Shown piece after piece: positions 17,427 to 26,735 of a DNA stretch of 64,000 nucleotides. The DNA lies in contig NZ_JBOITM010000076.1 of the NCBI RefSeq assembly GCF_050717535.1, positions 23,144-87,143 on the forward strand. Direction: 5' to 3'. Positions within the stretch are counted from its first letter, which is position 1, and every line of letters begins with the position of its first letter. The position numbers and the translations under genes are program-made. The notes beneath the pieces were generated by a model. That model was given only the letters and a program-made list of their open reading frames with translations, had not been told where the DNA came from and ran no database searches. This stretch comes from Clostridium_AD sp050717535. Its GTDB lineage: Bacteria > Bacillota > Clostridia > Clostridiales > Clostridiaceae.

Positions 17427-18032
17427 TTAGAATCCAAGCTCTTCATCTATCAATACGACTTCCATATCCATGTTATACATCTTTTTATAGTAAATTACAA
17501 GGCCATTGCAGATACGATCTGGACTGGAACAATTATAACAATGATCTCCTTTTATTGCACATGGGGTTCTAAGTCCTAATCTCATAGCATTATGAGGAGC
17601 AGCAATGTTACGTGCACGCCAAATGGCATCCTCAAGTGACTGCGAGATTTTATTTGTGCCGACAACAAAATATACCTTCTTATGACCGAACAGTGATCCA
17701 GCTACACGATTACCCGTGTCATCAATATTAACAAACTCTCCTGATTCTGATAGGGCATTGACTGACGTCAGAAAAATATCTGTAGTCAGGCATTCTATTG
17801 CAGTATCGCCGAATGTTTTCCCTGCCACCAAATGCTTAGGGTCAACAACCTTGTTATGCGTGGCAAGTCTATCAAACAAGTTCATATGTAGCATAGTATC
17901 AGAATCACCAAATCCAATATAAGTGTCATTAAGACTGCTGTCTAAATACAGTGCCGCATCTTCGGCGGTTTTAAAGAAGCTTACCTCATAATTATTTTTC
18001 TTAAGTGCGGTAATTGTTTTTTCAATATTCAT
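17427..18032 (-). CDS. LUD-domain (LutC/YkgG-like) protein
   Basis: A 201-residue protein with the LUD fold: IGFGDSDTMLHM (residues 39-50), a VNALSESGEFVNIDDTGNRVAG core (the family's ALAxTGSxV region) and VVGTNKI. A C-terminal cysteine cluster (CAIKGDHCYNCSSPDRIC) could bind metal or an Fe-S cluster. LUD proteins take part in lactate utilisation with LutA/LutB, but none is present here, and stand-alone clostridial members have no firm role. It is convergent with ceo, with five bases between the stops. Confidence 0.75.
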   Translation of the reverse strand: MNIEKTITALKKNNYEVSFFKTAEDAALYLDSSLNDTYIGFGDSDTMLHMNLFDRLATHNKVVDPKHLVAGKTFGDTAIECLTTDIFLTSVNALSESGEFVNIDDTGNRVAGSLFGHKKVYFVVGTNKISQSLEDAIWRARNIAAPHNAMRLGLRTPCAIKGDHCYNCSSPDRICNGLVIYYKKMYNMDMEVVLIDEELGF

Positions 18033-18266
18033 AGTTTTGTTATATCCTCCAATCTATTTTTCATTTAAAATCCTTTTTATGTTTTACTTTATAATAATTT
18101 TTGTTAAAGATTCTTTTTTAAAATAATAAACTCAACTTTTAGCTATATATGTATTATACTATATTTTTGTTTCGATTTTGTAAACATACCTTCATAGTTG
18201 TAGGTATATTCGAAGATGCTTTCACCGGGAGAGTTGATATGATGTAGTGGATAAATATAATAAAAA

Positions 18267-18298
18267 ATCATGAATGTAAGGTGGCATACATTCATGAT
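18267..18298 (-). terminator. terminator downstream of the YjiH gene
   Basis: A perfect 12-bp stem, ATCATGAATGTA with TACATTCATGAT, closes an 8-base loop. On the minus strand it is followed by a six-T run, 64 bases past the YjiH stop. The rest of 18033-18361 is AT-rich; on the minus strand TATAAT near 18153 may be the LUD -10 box. Confidence 0.7.
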
Positions 18299-18361
18299 AT
18301 TTTATTATTTTTATATTTACTTTTGGTTGTTTTTTTTAGATAAATTGTCAGTGTAACTCAC

Positions 18362-19684
18362 TTATAATATTATATATGCAATAGGTATAGTTATTATTAA
18401 TGTAAGTACTACCCTTTCAAACCATATTATAATTATCTCAGGTATACTTACTGGTATATCAGTTGACAATATGCATGGTATTGATGCAGAGAAAAACAAT
18501 ATTCCTGAAACTGATACTACCGCAACTACAAATTTTGTTACAAGAGGAGCACCAACAACTAACAATGCAGGTAAAAACATTTCAGCTATTCCTACTGCAC
18601 ATGCTTTTGATGCGAGCAATGGTTGTGGTAATTTAAACAGCAAAGTTATTGGGTAAAAAACATATCCTATTATATTAAACACAGGTGTGTATTTTGCAAG
18701 AACTAATCCTAATAATCCTACAGACATTATTGATGGTAATATTCCCATAGCCATAATAAATCCATCTTTTAGATTATCAACAATATTTTTTCCTATTGAT
18801 ACTGAATTTTTGGAAGCATCTATTCCTGCTTCCCATGCATTTTTAAATATATTTCCACCCTTAGATATTTCAGGATTACCCTTTTGATTATTATAGTATT
18901 CATCAGATTTATGACTTAAAGGTCTTAGTCTTACAGTAATGGCTGTAACGATAAAAGTAATTATTAATGTTACCCAAAAATATTTAGTCCACAAATTCAT
19001 TATTCCTAATGTTTTTGCAACTATAATCATAAAAGTTGCAGATACGGTAGAAAATCCTGTAGCAATAATTGCAGCTTCTTTTGTTGTATATTTTCCCTCT
19101 TTATAAACCCTGTTAGTAATTAACAATGCAATAGAATAACTTCCCACAAAAGAAGCAACTGCATCAACAGCAGAACGTCCGGGAGTTTTCCATACTGGGC
19201 TCATAATTGGTTTCATTAAGACACCTATAAATTCCATAAGTCCATAACCAACTAAAAATGCTAAAAATACTGAACCTAAAGGAACAATTAAGCCTACTGG
19301 GATAACTAACGAATTAAATAAGAATGGAATCATGTCTTTTTCAAATAGAAAGCGTGGCCCAAAGTTAAAGAATGCCATGAATCCTATTGCGATACCTGAT
19401 AATTTAAGTAAAGAAAATACTAATGTTACCTTATCTTTGTTCCATGTTTTTTTGTAGAAAGGATATAATCCACCTAAAATAATAACTATTAGCCCATAAA
19501 TTCCAGCACCTTTAGCAGATAATCCTTTTAGTGCCGTAACTAAATGGTCTATTGGGATAGTCGTTTTCCCATTTATTGTTATTGTAATAAAAAACATGAA
19601 TATTCCAATTATACTATAAAATAAAAATTTAAATGTAGCATTGAGGTTGGTGTTGGGTACTTTTACAGGATGTGTATTATTCAT
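18362..19684 (-). CDS. YjiH-family nucleoside-recognition membrane protein
   Basis: A 440-residue protein with about ten hydrophobic segments and the nucleoside-recognition (Gate-like) region around SAVDAVASFVGSYSIALLITNRVY (about 168-191), matching YjiH proteins. These are presumed inner-membrane transporters of unverified substrate, possibly nucleosides or amino acid derivatives. ATG follows GAGGAGG. It is a single-gene unit with its own terminator and a leader of about 110 bases or more holding a stem-loop. Confidence 0.75.
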   Translation of the reverse strand: MNNTHPVKVPNTNLNATFKFLFYSIIGIFMFFITITINGKTTIPIDHLVTALKGLSAKGAGIYGLIVIILGGLYPFYKKTWNKDKVTLVFSLLKLSGIAIGFMAFFNFGPRFLFEKDMIPFLFNSLVIPVGLIVPLGSVFLAFLVGYGLMEFIGVLMKPIMSPVWKTPGRSAVDAVASFVGSYSIALLITNRVYKEGKYTTKEAAIIATGFSTVSATFMIIVAKTLGIMNLWTKYFWVTLIITFIVTAITVRLRPLSHKSDEYYNNQKGNPEISKGGNIFKNAWEAGIDASKNSVSIGKNIVDNLKDGFIMAMGILPSIMSVGLLGLVLAKYTPVFNIIGYVFYPITLLFKLPQPLLASKACAVGIAEMFLPALLVVGAPLVTKFVVAVVSVSGILFFSASIPCILSTDIPVSIPEIIIIWFERVVLTLIITIPIAYIIL

Positions 19685-19699
19685 AATTTTTATTCCTCC

Positions 19700-19800
19700 T
19701 CTATAAATATATAGTCAATTCGGGAACTCTTAGGCACCCATGTATCTCAGTTCCAGAGGAATATTTTCGTTCTTACCCCCAGAATTTCAAACAAATTATT
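19700..19800 (-). promoter_or_regulatory. possible structured mRNA leader of the YjiH gene
   Basis: The minus-strand leader holds a GC-richer island in otherwise AT-rich DNA. A GGAACT/AGTTCC stem encloses GAGATACATGGGTGCCTAAG, and GGGGGTAAGAACG lies upstream. It matches no riboswitch consensus I can recall. An unassigned cis-regulatory RNA is possible, but simple chance pairing is not excluded. The remaining intergenic DNA up to 20147 is AT-rich with nothing clear. Confidence 0.3.
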
Positions 19801-20147
19801 TTGAAAATAGCTAAAATTTGTTTTTATTATAAAATAGTTCCTTGAAACTTTGCTAATATACACATATAAACGTTTACAAAATAGCTAAAAAAAAATTTAC
19901 CTTCAATCCACTGTAAATTAATATAATTATAGCTTAATACTAAATTGTCAATTAAACGTCTATTTTTCAAGAATGTGAAATATTAAAAAATATTATATTT
20001 TGGATAGAATTATATTATAAGAAAGAATTACTGCAACTATTTTGTGATAATATGTAACTAAATTGTAAATATTAATAACCCAATAAGTATTAAACTATTA
20101 GGTGTAGATAATTAATACTATAAAGTGCGGAAAGGAAGGACACTTAA

Positions 20148-21380
20148 ATGAATAAGAAAATAATATTAATCTCATTAATATCTTTGAGCATTTTTATTGG
20201 TGGGTGTAACTCAAAAACAATGATTAATAATACAAGTACGTCAAAGGGTGCAAGTAATAAGGGGCAACAGGCTAGTCAAGAAATAACAAATCAAAATGCA
20301 GAAGTTTCACAATCGGCAAATAATTCAGATAAAACGAATGCTTTAAATTTTGAAATAATAACTAAAACCTATGAAAATAAGAAAGTTAAAATAAATTATC
20401 CTCAAATAACTAATTTAAGTGATGTTAATAAGCAAAAACAAATTAATGACTTAATAAAAAATGATATATTAACGTACTTTAATGTAGAAAGAGAAGATTT
20501 AACTATAGATGCAAACTATGAAATAAAGTGGAAAAGCTCAAGGCTTCTAAGTATAGTATACAAAGGTTATAGCAACATTAAGACGTCAATGCATCCTGAT
20601 AACAATATTTATGCAACAAACATAAATATTGAAAATGGAGCTATACTTAAATTTAAAGACCTTATTAATTTAGACAATAACTTTGCTGAAAAACTTAAAA
20701 ATGTTAAATCTAGAGTATGGACACCTGAGCCATTGGATGGAATAGACGACAAGACAGCTATTAGTCTGATTGGAGAGGAGTTGAGTTGGTCTACAAATAA
20801 AGATTTAATTAACTATTTTAATTCAGATGCGTTTAACTATTGTGGTTACTTTACGAAAGATTATTTTGGCATTGGTATAGCAATTAATCATGCTGCTGGT
20901 GACTATGCAGAACTTAAAATAAAGTATGGTGACATAAAGGATAATATAAAACCAGAAAATGAAGTTTGGAAAGATTTTATTAATAATACTAAAACAGAAG
21001 ATAAAGTAAAGGTTAAGGAAGAAAGCAAGAAACAGGAATATAAAACTAAACTAGACAATATTGAAATAGCACTAGAATCTTTAAAAGAGAAAGATGCTGG
21101 TACAACATTAGATATGAGAGAGGCTGCAAGTGAAAGGCTTACACAATGGGATGCAGCGCTTAACGAAATCTATAATGTATTAAAAGGACAGCTATCATCT
21201 GCTGATATGAAGAAACTGCAGAGTGAAGAAACTCAGTGGATATCAAATAGAGATGCTAAAGCTAAAAAGGAATCATTAGAAGTGAAAGGCGGAACAATGG
21301 AACCATTAATATATACTAGCTCATTACAAGATACAACAAAGAATAGATGTTATGAATTAGTAGAAAAATATATGAAGTAA
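20148..21380 (+). CDS. lipoprotein with DUF3298/DUF4163-like and LprI-like domains
   Basis: A 410-residue lipoprotein with signal peptide and lipobox IGGC (Cys20), then a low-complexity Ser/Asn/Gln linker to about 60. Residues 65-270 resemble DUF4163/DUF3298 (KVKINYPQI, then LKFKDLINLDNN). Residues 300-410 form a helical LprI/DUF1311-type domain, the lysozyme-inhibitor-like fold (MREAASERLTQWDAALNEIYN, then EETQWISNRDAKAKKES). It is anchored on the outer membrane face. The pairing suggests binding to wall fragments or muramidases, an inference. It is followed by a separately promoted ABC-F gene. Confidence 0.75.
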   Translation: MNKKIILISLISLSIFIGGCNSKTMINNTSTSKGASNKGQQASQEITNQNAEVSQSANNSDKTNALNFEIITKTYENKKVKINYPQITNLSDVNKQKQINDLIKNDILTYFNVEREDLTIDANYEIKWKSSRLLSIVYKGYSNIKTSMHPDNNIYATNINIENGAILKFKDLINLDNNFAEKLKNVKSRVWTPEPLDGIDDKTAISLIGEELSWSTNKDLINYFNSDAFNYCGYFTKDYFGIGIAINHAAGDYAELKIKYGDIKDNIKPENEVWKDFINNTKTEDKVKVKEESKKQEYKTKLDNIEIALESLKEKDAGTTLDMREAASERLTQWDAALNEIYNVLKGQLSSADMKKLQSEETQWISNRDAKAKKESLEVKGGTMEPLIYTSSLQDTTKNRCYELVEKYMK

Positions 21381-21455
21381 TAAAATTGTAGATTAAAAAC
21401 AGACTGAACGGACATAAAATAGGGTAGCGACATGAGAAGCTTTAATATGAAATGA

Positions 21456-21484
21456 TTGAACTTAGTCGTAAAAAGTGTTATGAT
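21456..21484 (+). promoter_or_regulatory. promoter of ABC-F copy 1
   Basis: TTGAAC (21456-21461), a 17-bp spacer and TATGAT (21479-21484). The same promoter with one -10 change (TATGCT) precedes the second ABC-F copy at 32125. The transcript would start about 120 bases before the coding start. Confidence 0.7.
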
Positions 21485-21505
21485 ATCTATGGTAAACTCA
21501 GTAGA

Positions 21506-21535
21506 ATGTTTTTACTATATAAAAATCAAGTATAA
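21506..21535 (+). CDS. candidate leader peptide MFLLYKNQV
   Basis: A nine-codon ORF in the leader of the ABC-F gene. The second copy keeps the same frame, length and stop (MSSLHKNQV at 32175), including a synonymous change in the last Val codon. It ends 27 bases before the terminator hairpin, a distance suited to ribosome-stalling attenuation. The upstream ribosome site is weak. A longer overlapping frame (21489-21563, 24 residues, ending at the hairpin) is broken in copy 2 and so is the less likely candidate. Confidence 0.45.
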   Translation: MFLLYKNQV

Positions 21536-21562
21536 AATTGCAATTTATAACAGAATATATTG

Positions 21563-21590
21563 AAGAGCTTATTTTTATAGGCTCTTTTTT
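21563..21590 (+). terminator. attenuator terminator directly before the ABC-F gene
   Basis: AAGAGC pairs with GCTCTT, followed by a T-run, ending 22 bases before the ATG and inside the transcript. Intrinsic terminators in this position control several antibiotic-resistance ABC-F genes, where a drug-stalled ribosome on a leader ORF allows read-through. It is conserved unchanged in the second copy. Confidence 0.75.
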
Positions 21591-21612
21591 AGTGATAAAG
21601 AGAGGTAATAAT

Positions 21613-23352
21613 ATGATAAAAGTTGATAACTTGTCCTACTCATTTCCGCAAAAGGATCTATATAATAACATTTCATTTACATTGGAAGATGGAGAGCATT
21701 GTGCTTTTATAGGAACAAATGGCAGCGGAAAAAGTACATTGATAGACATAATTATGGATCCAGAAAAATATATGTTCGATGGAAAGCTCGCCATGGACTC
21801 AAATTGTAGAATTGGGTATGTAAGTCAATTCTCACAACTTGGAGAATTAAAAGAAATTACAGTTTTCGAATATATAGGGGAAAAATTTATTAAACTACAA
21901 AATGAAATAACATCCATTTGCAGCGAAATGGAAACATCTTCGGATATTGAATCTTTATTAGAAAAGTACCAACAAACTTTAGACGCATTTGATGCAATTA
22001 ATGGGGATGATTTTGAAAACAATATTAATAAAAACCTAAATCTTGCAGATTTAATCAAGTATAAAGATCTAATGATATCTGAACTTAGTGGTGGGGAATT
22101 CAAGCTTATTCAAGTAATTAAGGAAATGCTAAATACTCCAGACTTAATGATTATGGATGAACCTGATGTGTTTTTAGACTTTGGAAACCTTAATTCTCTC
22201 AAAGATTTAATTAATTCGCACAAAGGAACAATGTTAATTATTACGCACAACAGATATCTATTAAATCATTGTTTTAACAAAATTCTGCACCTTGAAAACA
22301 GGTCGATCCAAGAGTTTGATGGAAGCTATATTGATTATAACTTTTTATTACTCCAAACTAAAATTGAACTGCAAGAACTAGCTATTACTGATAATGAAGA
22401 ACTTGAGAGAAACGAGAAGTTAATAAAAAAACTCAGATATCTAGCAACTGAGCTTGATCAACCTTCTAAAGGAAAATCTCTAAATGCTAGAGTTAAAATT
22501 CAAGAAAGATTAGAAAAAAGTAGAATTAAAGCGCCATTTGTAGATATTATAGAGCCTAATATTAGTTTAGTTACAGATAATGAAATTGTGGAAACCATTG
22601 CTTTAAAAGTTAGTGATTACAGTGTTGCCTTTGATGATGTGCTTCTAGAAAATGTTAACTTTGAAATTAAATCTACTGATAAAGTAGCCATTGTGGGTTT
22701 GAATGGTACCGGGAAAACCACAATACTTCAAGAAATCTTTGAAAATAATAATGATTCCATTGAGATAAATGAAGATGTTGAAGTGGCTTATTTATCTCAA
22801 ATTCAAGGTAAAACACTAAATGAATCCAATACTATACTTGAAGAGTTCTTAGATGCTGGTTTTAAAACTAATCAAGAGGTTAGAGAATATATTTCTGGCT
22901 ATGGTTTTGAAGAAGAATACATTAATCAAAAGATAGGGTCTTTATCTGGTGGAGAAAAAAATATACTTCAACTAGCTAAAGTTTCTGCTAGTAAAGCAAA
23001 CATGCTGCTTCTTGATGAACCCACAAGTCATTTAGATACATATTCACAAATAGCACTGGAAAAAGCCATAGAAAACTATAAAGGTGCGATTCTCATGATT
23101 TCTCATGATTTCTATTCTATAGTAAACTGTATGGATTTTGTATTAATCATTGAAGATAAGACAATTAGAAAAATGAGTATGCGAAAATTTAGAAAGATGA
23201 TTTATGCTAGTTATTTTGACAGAGACTATTTAGAAATTGAGCAAAAGAAAAAATTAGTTGAAACAAAAATAGAATTGGCTTTAAAAGATACTGATATTGA
23301 GCTTGCAAAAGTTTTATCGCAGGAGTTAGAAGAGCTGATTAAGTTACTATAA
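21613..23352 (+). CDS. ABC-F ATPase, likely ribosome-protection type
   Basis: A 579-residue protein with two ABC domains and no membrane segments. NBD1 has Walker A GTNGSGKST (34-42), signature LSGGEFK and Walker B LMIMDEPDVFLD. NBD2 has GLNGTGKTT, LSGGEKN and LLLDEPTSHLD. A charged interdomain linker and a C-terminal helical extension are present. ATG 21613 follows AGAGG; an earlier in-frame start would lie within the attenuator. ABC-F proteins bind the ribosomal E site, and those with attenuator leaders commonly give resistance to lincosamides, pleuromutilins or streptogramin A. The drug class here cannot be told. A near-identical copy lies at 32281. Confidence 0.88.
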   Translation: MIKVDNLSYSFPQKDLYNNISFTLEDGEHCAFIGTNGSGKSTLIDIIMDPEKYMFDGKLAMDSNCRIGYVSQFSQLGELKEITVFEYIGEKFIKLQNEITSICSEMETSSDIESLLEKYQQTLDAFDAINGDDFENNINKNLNLADLIKYKDLMISELSGGEFKLIQVIKEMLNTPDLMIMDEPDVFLDFGNLNSLKDLINSHKGTMLIITHNRYLLNHCFNKILHLENRSIQEFDGSYIDYNFLLLQTKIELQELAITDNEELERNEKLIKKLRYLATELDQPSKGKSLNARVKIQERLEKSRIKAPFVDIIEPNISLVTDNEIVETIALKVSDYSVAFDDVLLENVNFEIKSTDKVAIVGLNGTGKTTILQEIFENNNDSIEINEDVEVAYLSQIQGKTLNESNTILEEFLDAGFKTNQEVREYISGYGFEEEYINQKIGSLSGGEKNILQLAKVSASKANMLLLDEPTSHLDTYSQIALEKAIENYKGAILMISHDFYSIVNCMDFVLIIEDKTIRKMSMRKFRKMIYASYFDRDYLEIEQKKKLVETKIELALKDTDIELAKVLSQELEELIKLL

Positions 23353-23443
23353 ATTTAGTGAGTAGTAAGCAGCAAGAGCTTTCTACTAGGTTTTATTTAG
23401 TCAATAGAACCTTAAATTGCTAGCAATGACTATTAAAAAGATG

Positions 23444-23473
23444 GGCAATCCTTTGTGGATTGCCTATTTTTTT
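23444..23473 (+). terminator. terminator of ABC-F copy 1
   Basis: A perfect 8-bp stem, GGCAATCC with GGATTGCC, has a 5-base loop and is followed by TATTTTTTT. The rest of 23353-23719 is AT-rich with no gene. Confidence 0.85.
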
Positions 23474-23719
23474 CAAGTGAAATCTAAAAGAAGATAAAGA
23501 AAGATTGCATAAGCTTTTAAGTAGTCAGTTCGAATCTAAGCAAAAATTCATGAGTTGGTAGATTGTAATCTTTATAATTTACTTATTTTTAAAACATAAA
23601 TTTCGTACTTTTTATATTTTATAATTATAGATATAGCAGATTCAATTTTTAAAATAGGAGGTCACTTAGATGATTCACTTAAAATCTGCAAATAAAATAT
23701 TCAAAAAGGAGAAACCTAC

Positions 23720-24562
23720 ATGAACAAACTAAAAATCTATGCCTTTGAGAAACCCGTGATTTTTTCAGCTATTCTAATTATTGCTTCTGTAGCATTTACA
23801 TTTATACCACTCGGACCAATTTTTTCACCTTTTCTAGGATTTCAAGCTGGTGAATATGTAACTGGTATACTTGAACAAGTAATCGCTAGTCTATTTTTAA
23901 TAATGATTTTGAAACAATTTGATTTATTTACTAGTGTAGGATTTACACGGTTTAAAGAATGTAAGTCTTTATGGATTGTATGGCCTATGATAATATTTTC
24001 TTTTCTTAATGGAGCAGGATTAATAGATGGCAGTATTGTTATAGATAAATCAAAACCGACTATAATTATACTTTTTATATTAACCTATTTATCTACAGGA
24101 TTGTTTGAAGAGATACTGTGCCGTGGTGTAGTTTTAGGTGTAATGCTCCACAAGTGGGGAAGTACAAAAAAAGGCTGTTACCTTTCAGTAATTTTATCAA
24201 GTGTATTATTTGGTTCAACTCATATAGTTCATTTTATATTACATCATTTTTCATTGCTTGCTAGTCTTACGCAAATTACCTATGCTACGTTTATTGGAGT
24301 GTTTTTTGCAGCATGTGTTTTAAGAAATAAAAGTATATATCCAGCAATTATTCTTCATGCTATATTTGATATTTTGGGTAGTCTTAGAGAAATTGCTGTT
24401 GGTGGAGGTATTAACAAAGCTTATTTTACTATATCAATACCTAATTCTATAGCATCTATTATAGTAATGTTACCTATATTAATTTATGGACTTTTTATAC
24501 TTAGAAAAGTAAAACCATCTGATTTATCTATTTATAGTGAAGAGAAATTTAAAATGGTATAA
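23720..24562 (+). CDS. CPBP-family intramembrane metalloprotease
   Basis: A 280-residue, roughly eight-helix membrane protein with the CPBP (Abi) motifs: EEILCR for EExxxR near residue 135, FGSTH, and HAIFD near 213. These are the Zn-binding glutamates and histidines of Rce1-type proteases. ATG follows AAAGGAG. It lies 31 bases before a VanR-like regulator gene, so the three genes probably form an operon. CPBP proteins next to two-component systems often serve bacteriocin maturation, immunity or envelope stress, an inference here. Confidence 0.83.
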   Translation: MNKLKIYAFEKPVIFSAILIIASVAFTFIPLGPIFSPFLGFQAGEYVTGILEQVIASLFLIMILKQFDLFTSVGFTRFKECKSLWIVWPMIIFSFLNGAGLIDGSIVIDKSKPTIIILFILTYLSTGLFEEILCRGVVLGVMLHKWGSTKKGCYLSVILSSVLFGSTHIVHFILHHFSLLASLTQITYATFIGVFFAACVLRNKSIYPAIILHAIFDILGSLREIAVGGGINKAYFTISIPNSIASIIVMLPILIYGLFILRKVKPSDLSIYSEEKFKMV

Positions 24563-24593
24563 TTAAGAAAAAAACTTAGGGATAGGTGTTAGC

Positions 24594-25286
24594 ATGCAGA
24601 ATAAAATATTGATTGTGGATGATGATTCAGACATAAGAGAAATGCTTGGAAATTATTTTTCTAGAGAAGGTTATGAAGTTGATTATGCCTGTGATGGTGA
24701 AGAAGGCCTAGAAATTACTAAAAATAAACCCTTTTCATTGATATTATTAGATATTATGATGCCCCAAATGGATGGTTATGTAATGCTTGCCAAGCTAAGA
24801 GAGTTTTGTGATACCCCTGTAATTCTTTTAACTGCTAAAAGTGAGCAAATAGACAAAATAAAGGGATTTACCAAGGGGTGTGATGATTATGTAGTTAAGC
24901 CTTTTGACTTTGCAGAATTATCTCTAAGAGTTCTTGCAATATTAAAAAGGACTGCTATTATTAATGTCCCTGATGTTAATAGCATATTAAAAGTAAAGGA
25001 TTTAGAAATCAATCTTTTAGAGCATACAGTACAAATATGCGGAGAAGAAATTATATTAACTCCAAAGGAATTTGAGATTCTGAGCACCTTAGCATCAAAT
25101 AAGGGACGAGTATATTCAACTAAAGTGCTGTATCAATTGATATGGAAAGAAACCTTTTTAGAAAATGATAACAGTGTAATTGTTCATATGCGTAATTTAA
25201 GAGAAAAATTAGGTGATAAAGTTAAAGAAGCTAAATATATAAAAACTATTTGGGGAGCGGGGTATAAAGTTGAGAAGGATTATTAA
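24594..25286 (+). CDS. OmpR/VanR-type response regulator
   Basis: A 230-residue protein with a receiver domain (acidic pocket D9-D11, phospho-acceptor Asp53 in LLDIMMPQMDG, conserved Lys in VVKPFD) and a C-terminal winged helix (LTPKEFEILSTLASNKGRVYSTKVLYQLIW, ending in TIWGAGYKVEK). It is partnered with the overlapping sensor kinase and preceded by the CPBP protease. Targets probably include its own operon. Confidence 0.9.
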   Translation: MQNKILIVDDDSDIREMLGNYFSREGYEVDYACDGEEGLEITKNKPFSLILLDIMMPQMDGYVMLAKLREFCDTPVILLTAKSEQIDKIKGFTKGCDDYVVKPFDFAELSLRVLAILKRTAIINVPDVNSILKVKDLEINLLEHTVQICGEEIILTPKEFEILSTLASNKGRVYSTKVLYQLIWKETFLENDNSVIVHMRNLREKLGDKVKEAKYIKTIWGAGYKVEKDY

Positions 25287-26628
25287 GCTTAAGGGTGAAT
25301 TGGTTATAATTTCATTAATCTCTTTAGTAATTTCCTTGACTGCTGCTATAATGATTAAAAATCAAGGGATAGGTTTATATAGTGAAAATTCTACCTACAG
25401 AATAAATAATATCTATTCTGAAAGTATTACTGGTGTAGAGAAAGATCTTAACAGTAGTAACCTTAATAATCATCCTGAATTACAGCAGCTTTTAGATAGA
25501 AAATATAGCTTTAAGTTTGGTTACAGCTTTTATGTAGTGGATGCTACAGGTACGGTTGTAGCCGGAAGTAATAAAGGCTTACTCGTTATTGATAAGAATG
25601 AGATTATAGATGGTAAAAAAGAATATTCTAATTCAAAAACTGATAATAATGTTTTTAAAATTTCTGGTTGTGACTATTTGAAAGATGGATACTTTTTATA
25701 TTATGTTTATCTAAGATATGGACAAGATGACACTGGTATGCTAGTTTATGCCTTAATAGGGTTTCTAATATGCTTCTTCCTGCTTATAGGGGGAAGAATA
25801 TCATATATTTCTAAAATAAAAGCCTCTGTGGCAATTATTACAGAGGGTGATTTGACTCACAGAGCCCCCATTAAATATAGAAACGAATTAAGAGATCTTG
25901 CAGAAGACATTAATTATATGGCCTCTGAATTAGATAAAGAAGATCAGAAAAGAAGCGAATTTCTCACCAATATTTCTCATGACATACGAACTCCGCTTAC
26001 AACCATTCTTGGATATATTGATATGATTAAGAAAGAAAAATATGATTCTAAGGAAGAAATGAATAAATATATCAACATCATAGAGCGTAAAGGTTTGTTT
26101 CTTGCAACTATGATGGAGGATTTTTTTCAATATTCAAAACTTACTTCAAAGGATATAGTTCTAAACAATGAAAACTTAGAATTAAATGAATTAGCAAGAC
26201 AGCTATTTGAGGATGAAGAAAGTGGATTTGAGGAAAAGTCATTAAAACTAGAATTGGAGTTGTCAAATGAACCTGTTTACATTTATGGCGATTCCGATCT
26301 GCTTGCGAGGGCAGTAAATAATCTTCTAAGTAATTCTTTAAAGTATTCTAAAGCGAATACTATAGTTAAAATTAAAATTTCTAGAGAAAAACTTAATAAT
26401 GTAAACTATGGAGCTTTTTCTTTGAGTAATGTTCCTAAAGAGTCAATTTCTGAAGCAGAAGTAGATAGTTTTTTTGAAAGATTATACAAAAGGGATCAAT
26501 CCAGAAGTGATGAGGGTAGCGGTCTAGGTCTGTCTATTGTGAAGGATATTGTAAAGCTTCATGGCGGAACTATAAAAGGTTACAAGGAAAAGGAAGAGCT
26601 AATATTTAAATTATTTATAAAGGCATAA
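25270..26628 (+). CDS. VanS-like sensor histidine kinase
   Basis: A 452-residue protein with a helix at 10-29, an extracytoplasmic sensor region at 30-156, a helix at 157-177, HAMP, a HisKA box with His237 (NISHDIRTPLTTILGYID) and a catalytic domain (NNLLSNSLKYS, then GSGLGLSIVKDIV). The start is a TTG inside the regulator gene, 17 bases overlapping its end, behind GGAGCGGGG. The signal is unknown; cell-envelope antimicrobials would fit its VanS resemblance and the CPBP neighbour. Confidence 0.88.
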   Translation: MRRIIKLKGELVIISLISLVISLTAAIMIKNQGIGLYSENSTYRINNIYSESITGVEKDLNSSNLNNHPELQQLLDRKYSFKFGYSFYVVDATGTVVAGSNKGLLVIDKNEIIDGKKEYSNSKTDNNVFKISGCDYLKDGYFLYYVYLRYGQDDTGMLVYALIGFLICFFLLIGGRISYISKIKASVAIITEGDLTHRAPIKYRNELRDLAEDINYMASELDKEDQKRSEFLTNISHDIRTPLTTILGYIDMIKKEKYDSKEEMNKYINIIERKGLFLATMMEDFFQYSKLTSKDIVLNNENLELNELARQLFEDEESGFEEKSLKLELELSNEPVYIYGDSDLLARAVNNLLSNSLKYSKANTIVKIKISREKLNNVNYGAFSLSNVPKESISEAEVDSFFERLYKRDQSRSDEGSGLGLSIVKDIVKLHGGTIKGYKEKEELIFKLFIKA

Positions 26629-26735
26629 GGACATCTACAGTGCTTTGTATTTTAAAATGCCGCGATGCTAAGTTGACTAAATATTATATTCAAAATATAA
26701 TATTTATATATTTAACAAAATAGGGGGTGAAAAGT

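Noticed and set aside
19690..19800. TPP, guanidine or T-box riboswitch before the YjiH gene
   Set aside because: Scattered words such as CTGAGATAC recall TPP elements, but the order and the remaining conserved blocks are absent.
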